DNA of 64,000 bases from Gari tellinella (taxonomy: Eukaryota; Mollusca; Bivalvia; Cardiida; Psammobiidae), in the NCBI GenBank assembly GCA_922989275.2, contig OV277863.1:19372001-19436000 (forward strand), given 5' to 3'. Under the pieces are notes generated by a model that had not been told where the DNA came from, did no database searches, and saw only the letters and a list, made by a program, of their open reading frames with translations. Every line of letters begins with the position of its first letter. Position 1 is the stretch's first letter. Below are positions 21,453 to 30,282 of the stretch, piece after piece. The translations under genes were made by a program, and so were the position numbers.

Positions 21453-21607
21453 CTCTAGGGCAAACTGGGCAACATTTTCCCCGGGGTGTGTATGGGTACC
21501 TGCATGACAGCGGGGGACATCTGACATTGCTACACCGAGGTGGCCTATATCCCTGTGCCACCAGGACGCAAGACAGCACCAGCAATGCACAAGCAAGACG
21601 CATGATT
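21453..21607 (-). CDS. Gene A, first coding exon: signal peptide and VWC-type module
   Basis: Translation starts at the ATG at 21603, five bases into an exon with a TATTTTTCAG acceptor, so an untranslated exon should lie upstream. Residues 1-18 (MRLACALLVLSCVLVAQG) form a clear signal peptide. They are followed by RPPRCSNVRCPPLSC and TPRGKCCPVC, a C-x4-C-x4-C-x9-CC-x2-C module. The exon ends in phase 1 at GTAGGTGACA. An earlier in-frame ATG lies in the presumed intron and is not preferred. The product is a secreted, disulfide-rich, multidomain protein. Possible roles are matrix, byssal or shell protein, or protease inhibitor; the sequence alone does not decide. Confidence 0.85.
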
Positions 21608-22077
21608 CTGAAAAATATAATAAGTCGTGTCTTTAGCAATAGTCAGTCGACATTGCAATTTATACAGTTCTGTAAACCCTTTATCTATTAATGTGTTTAC
21701 AGTGTTTAAAAAAGTTTGGCAACTTAAAGCAGGCTGGACTAAAACAGAAAGTTCTTGAACGAACTTTCTGCTTTACCATCTGGATATTTATTCTACGGTT
21801 CCTTAACAGGTTATTGTAGAGAAAAGAAGACGATTTTTTTCTACGAAGAATAGTCAAATGCCCCCAAGTGCGTTACTAAAAAGTAGAGAGTTAATACAGA
21901 CATTGATCCGTATTATTTATGTGAAAAAATAACTTACATTTTTAATACTTCAGATATGGAGTTGGCGACACAAATAAAAAAGTTACAAATTAATAATTCG
22001 TCTCTTTTTATGTCTTTATGTTTACTAATTAATCATTTTCTACTGTGGTGGAGCAGACGTTATACTTTTCCGTTAAC

Positions 22078-22190
22078 CCATTTAAACCAAGTATCTATAT
22101 ATAAAGGGGACATTGGAAAATAGTGCAGACCCAGATGACACGCCGCATGACGCGGCATCTCATCAGGGTCTGCATGGTTTGCTATTGAAT
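22078..22190. mobile_element. Family D MITE fragment
   Basis: CCCATTTAAACCAAGT end and a hairpin with arms GTGCAGACCCAGATGACACG and CAGGGTCTGCATGGTTTGC. The right end is not found. Confidence 0.55.
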
Positions 22191-22925
22191 ATGAAATGTT
22201 CTGCTGTATGGAGAAAAAACATTACAGTGTCCTTAGATCACCCTTGTACATGTATGTCTATAATGAAATCTTCAAGCTAGCACATAGGGACAGTTCATTG
22301 CAGTGTGCAGGCATACATGTAAATAGGTTAAAACGAAACTAAAGGTTACCGCAATGAGATTTAAAAGGTAGAAAATGACACCTTTTTAAAATGTTAACAG
22401 TTAATTTTCATCTAAATCACAAACAGCTTAGATCCTGGACAGAGACCGGGAAAGTAAACCAAAGACTAATCTTGCTTCAAACTGTAGGCAAATGACGTAA
22501 TGGTTTTTAACTTAAACGCATTTATTGGGAAAGATAAAGTCTTCCCCACTGTAAGTCTTCCAGTGCTTATTGATCGTGTGCTTAACGTTTGTCGTCTGTA
22601 ATGTTATGTTCAATTCAATGTTGAAAATCTGACAGGAAAAATATTTATACGAGTGTAAAACATTCATAGCAGATGTTCGTGATACGTGGAGTCTAATCTG
22701 GACCAAAACTGTTTGCAAATGCCATAGTTTTGAAAAATTGACGGTGATTAAGTTCAAAACATGTTGTTCATTTATAAAAAAAAAAAAAGAATGCAAAAAA
22801 ACCCAGACGTAAACAACAGTAATATATGCGTTTGTTTCCCCTTACGGCAATCAATTTTTTGCGCATTTCTTTGTGTGTCAAGCGTTTATAATATAAATCT
22901 TACAAATAAGAACAGACGAGAGGTT

Positions 22926-23160
22926 TTAACCCTTTCGCTGCCAGGCTCTATATCACTAATAAACATGTTAACAATTTGGAACCAGATCTGACGCCGCGTA
23001 ACACGGCATCTGATTAGGATCCAAACTGGTTGACACTCATATCAATGCTTCTTAAGTTAAACACGCTTAAAAGTCTATTTTATAAATAAAAACAGACGAA
23101 AGATTTAAACAGACGATACAATGTTAAGACTGTTAGACGGGTTTTTACGTCATATATAGT
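22926..23160. mobile_element. Family D MITE, diverged
   Basis: TTAACCCTTTCGCTGCCAGG left end. Hairpin GGAACCAGATCTGACGCC with arm GGATCCAAACTGGTTGACAC, then CAGACGA motifs. The right end is unclear. Confidence 0.6.
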
Positions 23161-23315
23161 GACAGCGAAAGTTTTAAACAGAGGATTTTATTAAAGCGTT
23201 TAACGCCTTTCAAACCTGCAAACCTGTATTGAAGATATCTTTAAACAATTTGAATCAAGACCAGACTTCAACTGGGTTCTTATCTGAATTCAACCCGTTT
23301 GTCACTATAAGATCC

Positions 23316-23545
23316 TAGATACGAAACGTCGTACGACAAATATTGCCGTAACAGTTCTAAAATTCTCAATTGTTATTTATTTCTTCACCTAATCATGTCT
23401 TGTGACATCTCTTTGGAATCGTCTTGAAAAGACGATTCATTCCAAAGAGATGCCACAAAACAGGATTAGACTGAAAATCAGAAATTAGATGTATTTTCAA
23501 GTTTTGATTTATGACCGTTTTGTCGTACGACGTTTCGTACGACGG
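23316..23545. mobile_element. MITE with CGAAACGTCGTACGAC ends and a different hairpin (type IV)
   Basis: Ends CGAAACGTCGTACGACAAA and TTTGTCGTACGACGTTTCG are inverted repeats. The centre is a palindrome with arms TGACATCTCTTTGGAATCG and partner TTCCAAAGAGATGCCAC around TCTTGAAAAGA, flanked by AATCATGTCTTG and CAGGATTAG. The same hairpin type recurs at 29481. Confidence 0.75.
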
Positions 23546-23560
23546 GTCCCTATTTCTTAA

Positions 23561-23803
23561 CTCTTTCCTCCCTGAAACTTTAAATGGACATTTCCAGTGT
23601 CCATCTTAGTCTAGTCCATTTCTGACTTTTAAGGGTTGTTTTTGTCAATGTTTGACATTATGACAAACAGTGAAGACCCTGATCAGAGGGCTCCTTTCGG
23701 AGCCCTCTGATCTGGGTCTTCACTGTTTGCATAGGACAAGTGTACTATTCACATGTACACTGTTTGCAAAGGACGCCTATAGGCGGGACTAGGGTTCAAA
23801 GGG
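23561..23803. mobile_element. Family D MITE, CTCTTTCCTCCC subfamily
   Basis: TTAA on both sides. Hairpin arms CAAACAGTGAAGACCCTGAT and ATCTGGGTCTTCACTGTTTG around AGAGGGCTCCTTTCGGAG. The only mispair outside the loop is a T opposite T next to GATC. Confidence 0.9.
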
Positions 23804-23812
23804 TTAAAATGT

Positions 23813-24061
23813 ACAGGGAATAAGACGCATAGACGCTATTCTTTCCCCTTCAAATGCAAATAAAACGCATACACAATGCACGAAAATGTAGAATTTGTTA
23901 GAAATGTTTAACAATTTATTTTAATCTAATGGGCAAACAGTTTGGAGCCTTATCAGACGCCAGAATACCAATAGTCTGATCAGGTTCAAACGGTTTGCAA
24001 TAGAAATAATAATTTTAGCGTAAACACGTTTGTTTAGGCAAGCATAACGTCTTCGGCACTG
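23813..24061 (+). mobile_element. Family A MITE, diverged
   Basis: Ends CAGGGAATAAGACGC and GTCTTCGGCACTG with TA flanks. The hairpin centre is mutated (CAGACGCCAGAATACC). Confidence 0.7.
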
Positions 24062-24147
24062 TAAAGAAGAGATAACCAATGTCAGAATGTATGCAAACGA
24101 CAATTACTAATCGTCGATGAATTAAAATAAAAATCGAAACATGTTAC

Positions 24148-24290
24148 CTGACGGGAACTGTAGCCGTGAATGCTTACTGCTTACGACGACGCGCTTTGCC
24201 AGACGTATCGTGTGACGGTAGTTACGTGTACATATCGTCCGTGTGGGGGCGCTGTTTACCTGCCCCAGTACATAACGGTTAAATTTTGGC
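24148..24290 (-). other. Candidate 5' untranslated exon or promoter region of gene A
   Basis: A CpG-rich patch in otherwise AT-rich DNA. On the minus strand it ends with AGTTCCCGTCAG followed by GTAACATG, a plausible donor. The first coding exon at 21.6 kb has an acceptor upstream of its ATG, so an untranslated exon is expected somewhere here. No start signal is visible. This is inference. Confidence 0.3.
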
Positions 24291-24404
24291 CAAAAACTTC
24301 CAATGGTTATTGTTGTGGTTTTTTGTTCTCGTCAGCATTTTGTCTTATTGGACTGACATGTATATCTTTCTTAGCCCTTTACTCTATAGCATGTTTCTAA
24401 TATT

Positions 24405-24500
24405 AAATGGGAGATACTCGCTTAAAAGAGGATTGAAAGTTAAGGGTGCGCCTTAGGGTGCTTTACTTTCAGCCTTCTTTAAGCTACCACCTGCTAGGAT
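24405..24500. mobile_element. Hairpin II fragment (family C-like)
   Basis: Arms CGCTTAAAAGAGGATTGAAA and TTTCAGCCTTCTTTAAGC around GGTGCGCCTTAGGG. The ends are not recognisable. Confidence 0.5.
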
Positions 24501-24809
24501 ATAGAAATACTTCTTACATGACATATTCCTCACTGTATTAAATGGGATTGTGTTCGTCCTTGGAACAATAAATAAAAGGGGTACACTTGAGTATTTTTCA
24601 TTATTGTACCAGATTGGGTGCTCTTTTCACACAGGAGTTGCGCGTTCAAAAGAGCTTTACATGAAATTATATGCATGTGCTAACAAAGTGAAAAGGACAA
24701 AATAAATACGATTACAAATAAGTGAAGTAAACAAATTGAAGTAAATCCTGAATGAGGGAAATTCTTTTCGAACGCCTGTTCTATTGGGTTTTAGTGTTAT
24801 GTCAAAGTG

Positions 24810-25024
24810 CAGTGGAGAAGACGTTATTCTTTTCCGTTTAAACGTATACGAAACGCAAACACAAAGCACTTAAACGTAGAAAATGACAACTTGTTCAATA
24901 TTCTGACAATTTATTTTTATCTGAGTGGCAAACAGTTTGGAGCCTGATCAGGTGCCAGGTTGCCCGGAAATAATAGTTTTAGCATAAACGCGTTTATTGG
25001 GAAAGAATAACGTTTTCTCCACTG
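24810..25024 (+). mobile_element. Family A MITE lacking the right hairpin arm
   Basis: Ends CAGTGGAGAAGACGTTATTC and GAATAACGTTTTCTCCACTG. The left arm CAAACAGTTTGGAGCCTGAT is present, but the sequence jumps from TTGCCCGG to AAATAATAGTTTTAG. The deletion starts at the palindrome centre. Confidence 0.8.
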
Positions 25025-25464
25025 ACTATTTGGTTTAGTGTAATGTCTAAGTAGTAGCTTGTACCACTGACATTAATTTTCCTGGTGTGGAACATATTAT
25101 ATTGTATCATTTTGAATAACACTCATTGATGATTTCTCGTAGATATAACTAGTGGTTTAACTATGAAAATGAGGTTGTCATCCTAAAATGTGTATTCCTA
25201 CGCGCTGTCAATGTGTACACAAATATTACTTCAAACGATATTTCTATCGGCGATCGAGTGGCCATTGATGGGAAGGGGCAGGAAATGTTTGCTCCCTTCA
25301 TTTATTCTGAAGAAATCGGAATTATCATTGGATCTATTCTTTGTAAGTTTACTCATTTTGGTGGTCAATTCACGCGTCATCCATGGACGTATATAGCGAA
25401 TCTAGCCATCTAAAAAAGGTATCGAGATGGTAAAAACAACATTGTCAATGCCATGTTATGTTAT

Positions 25465-25627
25465 AAATAGAATCTAACATTCGTGTTTATAATTTATTGG
25501 ATTGATAAAACTCATCATTTAGAAAACGATAAAACCTCGGCAAGCCTCGTTTCTATCGTTTTCTAAAAGACACATTAAATTTAATAGATCCAATGAATTA
25601 TGAACACTCAAATAAGATCCTATATTT
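25465..25627. mobile_element. Palindromic element family I
   Basis: Outer pieces AAATAGAATCTAACATTCGT and GAACACTCAAATAAGATCC are roughly inverted. The inner palindrome is TTAGAAAACGATAAAACCTC with its partner around CTCGGCAAGCCTCG. Related copy at 45360. Confidence 0.6.
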
Positions 25628-25672
25628 ATGGAATTCCGGGTTAAAGAATATAATAAATAGTTTAAGACATGG

Positions 25673-26214
25673 CATTTTAAAGGGACTCGCAACCGGATGG
25701 TGTTCTTGTCAAAATAAAATAAAATACTCAAATAAAAGCAAATTTGTGGCATTATTTGGCTTCTGACATTAAAAAAATATGATCAGTCCAAAAAACGTCT
25801 CGAGAATCGTCACCGAATCTTAGTTTTTTAGATATTGTCCATCCTTTTTCTATAGCGTTAGCTAACGGTATAGTTGTAGTTGTTGCTTCTCTACACGGGG
25901 TCATACATACACCCGAGCCGAATAATGTTCTATTAATAGCTAGCATTGAAGTACGTTAATTCGCTACCATATATATATAGAGCGTCCGTAGCCGAGGGCG
26001 TAAAGGCGATGCCTCATTTTTCATTTTTGTCTCCGCATGGATGGTCACGGGTTCGAATCCCACCAGAGCCTCTTCTTTTTTTTTTTTTGGAAATGCATTT
26101 TTTAACAGAATTTATTATCCTAAACTAAATTTTACCCATTTATATAAGCATTTGACATATATTTACAAATTACTATTTTTAATGCTTGATCCGGTTGCGA
26201 GCCTCTTTAAAGCG
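25673..26214. mobile_element. Inverted-repeat element enclosing a tRNA-like sequence
   Basis: Ends GCATTTTAAAGGGACTCGC / AACCGGAT and ATCCGGTT / GCGAGCCTCTTTAAAGCGC are inverted repeats of about 28 bases. Inside are CACCGAATCTTAGTTTTT (also found at 59686) and a tRNA-like block at 25981. I do not recognise the family. Confidence 0.6.
25981..26073 (+). tRNA. tRNA-like sequence or tRNA pseudogene (Leu/Ser-like)
   Basis: A-box-like TAGCCGAGGGCGTAAAGGCG and a consensus B box GGTTCGAATCC are present, followed by a T run that could end polymerase III transcription. D-stem (GCC/GGC) and T-loop fold. The acceptor stem has mismatches and the anticodon loop is about 24 bases, so it is not a normal mature tRNA unless an intron is present. 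Confidence 0.45.
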
Positions 26215-26301
26215 CATTTTTTTTTCATTCATTGCTGTCGACTAAACGCAAACAGAGTACAAAGAAGTGTAGAAAATGGCAGCTCTTTAAACTGTCACGC
26301 T

Positions 26302-26525
26302 AGGGAAGATGTTATTCTTTCCCGTTTAAACACAAACTTATTACATTGTGATGTTGAAAAGAACAACTTTATGACACTTCTAACAATTTATTTTAATCTG
26401 AGTGGCTAACAGCTTGGAACCTGATCAGACGCCGGGTTACCCGGCGGTTCTAAAGTGTTTGCAATGGAAAAAACCGTTTTTTCCGTAAACGCGTTTATCT
26501 AGACAGATTAATGTCTTCTCCACTG
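26302..26525 (+). mobile_element. Family A MITE, right arm internally deleted
   Basis: TTATTCTTTCCCGTTTAAAC left and TGTCTTCTCCACTG right. The hairpin runs GATCAGACGCCGGGTTACCC, then GGCGGTTCTAAAGTGTTTGC, so the outer part of the right arm is missing. Confidence 0.75.
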
Positions 26526-27594
26526 TAGCCATTAGTTTGTTATTTGGAATGGAAATTATAGTTTTAGCGTAATCAGGTTTATTTTGAAAGAATAACGTCT
26601 TCTCCACTGTAATTTGGGTTTTAGTGCAATGTCTAAGTAGGAGCTTGCACCACTGACACGTTATGATGTGGCCTACCGGACCATATTTTCATGGAGTTAT
26701 GGGTTAAGGAATATTGTAAATAGCTGAAGATACTTATCTGGGTCTAAATTGTTTGCAACCTTTATATACAAAATACTACATGTAATAAGAATAAAAGTAT
26801 TATAGAGGTAGATAATTACTGTAGGATCCCTCTATTACAGCCACTAAAACATGCCCTTGGTGAATTGTATGAAGTACAGGTGACAGTCTGATTCGGGATG
26901 AGTGTGTGATAGAAAATCGATGAAGGAGCCGTTGTGAAGAGGGAGCACTGAATTTCCACCGTCAAAAGTTTGGAACTAGATATGACGCCGGGTAACCCGG
27001 GGTCTGATCAGACTAAACGTTGGTAACTCAGGATAAAAGTAATTGTTCTCATATTCAAGAAGATGTTATTTTCTCCATTGTATTACGTTGCATTCGTTTC
27101 GTTTAAACTAAAATTAATATCATCGTATCCATTGTATATGTTTAGAATATTAGATATATTTATATGTCAATTTTATCACATTTAATATATATATACATGC
27201 ACTTTATTTTAGAGACAAAATTAACGCGTTTACAATCTACTCCACTGGTCGATTTTGTGATAACAGTTTAGATTCGCGTTAGGTACAGAGACACTCGGCG
27301 TCTCATCGGGATCAAAATAGGTGTACATCCTGGTGGTATTTCAGAAAGAACATAAGATCAACAAGCTCTTAGATTCGTTAGAGATAACAAATAAATATAT
27401 AGCAGACGACAATTGGTTTAAACATATTTTATTTCAATAATATTTACAAACCAACATGACTGAAACTACATGTAGACATAAAGTAAAGGATAACACTGAA
27501 AGCTTAAAGCTTATTGCGGCAATTACACAACATGTTCAAGGTTGATCAACTGAATTGTTTCCATATGTGTGATTCAGAAAGCATAGATAACGTA

Positions 27595-27835
27595 CTGTAG
27601 ATAATCTGTTATTCTTTTCCGTTTAAACGCAAACGAAACGCATTGTACTAAAATGCAGAAAATAACAACTGTTTCACAATTCTGAAAGTTGATTTTAACC
27701 TTGATGACAAACAGTTTGGGGCCTGATCAGACGCCGGGTTACCCGGCGTCTGATCTGGCTCCATACTGTTTGCATTCGAAATAATAGATTTAGCGTAAAC
27801 GCGTTTATTGGGAAAGAATAACGTTTTCTCCACTG
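27595..27835 (+). mobile_element. Family A MITE
   Basis: TA-flanked; ends CTGTAGATAATCTGTTATTC and AACGTTTTCTCCACTG. The hairpin is intact. Confidence 0.85.
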
Positions 27836-27837
27836 TA

Positions 27838-28080
27838 CATGTGACGTTAATAAATCCTGTTTAAACTCAAACGGAACGCAAACGCAATGCATTAAAATGG
27901 AGAAAAGTGCAACTCTTTGAGAAAGTAAACGATACGATTTAAACTGAACGGCAAATATTTTGGAACATGGACAGATACCGGGTTACCCGACGTCTGATCT
28001 GGCTCCAAACTGTTTTCACTTGGGAAAATAGTTTTAGTGTAAACGCGTTTATAGGGAAAGAATAACGTTTTCTCCATTGT
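27838..28080 (+). mobile_element. Family A MITE, second copy adjacent to the first
   Basis: The left end is lost, starting near CCTGTTTAAACTCAAACGG. The hairpin is diverged (GGAACATGGACAGATACCGG) and the right end is TTTTCTCCATTG. Confidence 0.75.
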
Positions 28081-28318
28081 AAGATTGTATCAGACTATTT
28101 CTTTCACTGTCTTATTCTGATTGGAATACTCAACTGGTCTCTTCGTCCGGTCAGGCTGATTGGTTGATTGAGTTGGGTTATACGGCTCCGCGACACATAG
28201 AATGGTCATATGCGTCCGAGCAGGATCCAGACCGTTATATTGAATGTTTTTAACAGAACGTCTAAAATGTTATAATGCAGCATACGCTATCATGGCGTAG
28301 AAAGGGTTATGCAAACGC

Positions 28319-28578
28319 ATATGAGTCGTGCCATGAGAAAACCTGCCTTATCTCATTGCAACAGTGTAGATCAAGACCAGCCGCCGTGTAAATACGCGTC
28401 GGTTGGTCTTGATCTACACTGGTTGACACCCACATCCATGTAAATTCTTTTACGTAGCTGTATTATATATATGGTATTTGGCAGTGTACACCAAACTCAT
28501 ATACAGAGGGAAGACAACGGTGCTTGGTATGTACAATGTAACTGCAATAAGACAGGTTTTGTCATGGCACGGCTCATA
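28319..28578. mobile_element. Family F MITE
   Basis: Ends ATATGAGTCGTGCCATGAG and GTCATGGCACGGCTCATAT. Hairpin arms AACAGTGTAGATCAAGACCA and TGGTCTTGATCTACACTGGT. Confidence 0.85.
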
Positions 28579-29021
28579 TTCATTGAGGAAGGAAGTTAGT
28601 TATTGGTTTTGGATTTATTCAAGAAAGCAACTATCTAAACACAACTCTCTCTCTGTATGAAAATCGTTGTCTGTAACTTTTAAGGTTGAACTTCTAAAAG
28701 GACTTTTTTCAAGTACAGTATGTTAAAAAGCTGTGATTTTTATCCGAGTCTGAAATTAAGATTAAGCATTTTGACTAAAAAGGATCGGTATAATTATGTT
28801 GAAAACATAATTACTCGGCGTTTGATCAGTATCCAAATTGTTTGCGTAAATTAGAACGTTCGGATCAGGGCAGTTAAGGATGTAATCTCCTCGGTCACTC
28901 GTTTTAACTTCCTCATTTTTATCAAAGTTTAAACCCGATTGTACAGAGGTGAGAAACTTTTAACGTACATGTACTAGAACTTGCTATATCTTAAGTGTGC
29001 TGATAATCAAATAAACAAGAA

Positions 29022-29370
29022 CAGTGCTCCCTCTCTACATCAACACTAAAGGGGGACAGATATTGTGTGAGCTGTTCGGAGGGAATTGCTATAGGGAGGA
29101 AACATTAATAACCTTAGATAGCATTTGCAAATAGTTTGGACCCAGTTCAGACATCGCTTAACGCGGCGTCTGATCTGGTTTCAATGTGCCACTTGTCTTT
29201 GTGTTTCCTCTGTCAAATTGTCCAATACGTAACTTTGAAACAAAACAGCAAACTACAATTTTAAGCATACGTTGTTTCAACAGTGAAAACGTTAGACAGG
29301 AGAACAACGGCAAACATTATTGTAGTGAGGGAATCGTTTTTCGGATGGCCGTAGAAGGGAGGGAGTACTG
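29022..29370. mobile_element. Family E MITE, diverged
   Basis: Ends CAGTGCTCCCTCTCTACATC and GTAGAAGGGAGGGAGTACTG. The hairpin is partly decayed (GCAAATAGTTTGGACCCAGT). Confidence 0.8.
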
Positions 29371-29393
29371 TAGTAGCTTGTATGTAGCAACCT

Positions 29394-29612
29394 CGGGCCC
29401 ATTTCATAAAAACTCGTATGACAAAAACGATTTTACATGTAAGTCTATACTTTAAAATACATTTAATTTCTGAGCTCTCCATTATCCTATATTGTGACAT
29501 CTCGTTGGAAGCGTCTTGAAAATACGCTTCCACAGAGATGTCACAAGACAGGATTAGATGGAGAAATAAATTATAATTGATACTTTTATAATCTCACTTA
29601 CGACAACATTTG
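29394..29612. mobile_element. MITE with GGGCCC ends and type IV hairpin
   Basis: Left GGGCCCATTTCATAAAAAC and right AACATTTGCCGTACGGGCCC are loosely inverted. The centre holds TGTGACATCTCGTTGGAAGC and its partner GCTTCCACAGAGATGTCACA. The palindrome resembles the one at 23.4 kb although the ends differ. Confidence 0.6.
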
Positions 29613-29730
29613 CCGTACGGGCCCCTTGTCATCTTGTTGTACGTTGTACTGGACTATTTCAACAGAGTGACAATTGTTACAACTTACAATGGCATTAATA
29701 GACCATAAACAGTAACAGTAATGCTTCTAC

Positions 29731-29870
29731 AGTGGAGAAGACGTTATTCCGACCCGTTTAAACGCTAAAGGAAATTCAAGCTCATTCCAATAAATTGTAG
29801 GGCACTGCATATTTGACAATACTGGCGATTCATTTTAATTTGAGTGGCAAACTGTTATGAACATGATCAG
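29731..29870 (+). mobile_element. Family A MITE, truncated
   Basis: CAGTGGAGAAGACGTTATTC end and a GTTTAAACGC block. The hairpin and right end are lost after GATCAGACT. Confidence 0.6.
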
Positions 29871-29941
29871 ACTCTCTCTCTGTATGAGGATTATCTGGCT
29901 GTCGATTTTAATCGATTCAGTACCAAGCTCGATTTCACTTA

Positions 29942-30145
29942 CAGTAGAACCTCTCTATTACGACCACTTAATTGTGTCAAATATGAGTCATTTAAGACAG
30001 GTGACTGCTTTAAGCAATGTGAAAGTGAAACAGAAAGCTCCTACAGGAGCTTTCTGTTTCACTTTCACATTGCTTAAACTAGCACCTCTCTTTTCTATCG
30101 ACAATTAGCCTTCGTTTTAGTGGTCGTAATAGAGAGGTTCTACTG
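29942..30145. mobile_element. Family B MITE
   Basis: TA on both flanks. Ends CAGTAGAACCTCTCTATTAC and GTAATAGAGAGGTTCTACTG are perfect inverted repeats. Hairpin II arms are intact around CTCCTACAGGAG. It lies about 140 bases beyond the stop codon of amine oxidase 1. Confidence 0.9.
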
Positions 30146-30282
30146 TATACATGTATATGCACACATCATAAAGCGGCTTCGAGCCAGTATGCATAGTGTT
30201 TGACACTGATATGAATGTTTTACTCGTTCAACATTTTATAGTTATACTAATGAACACAGTCTTAATGTATCAACTAATCGAG

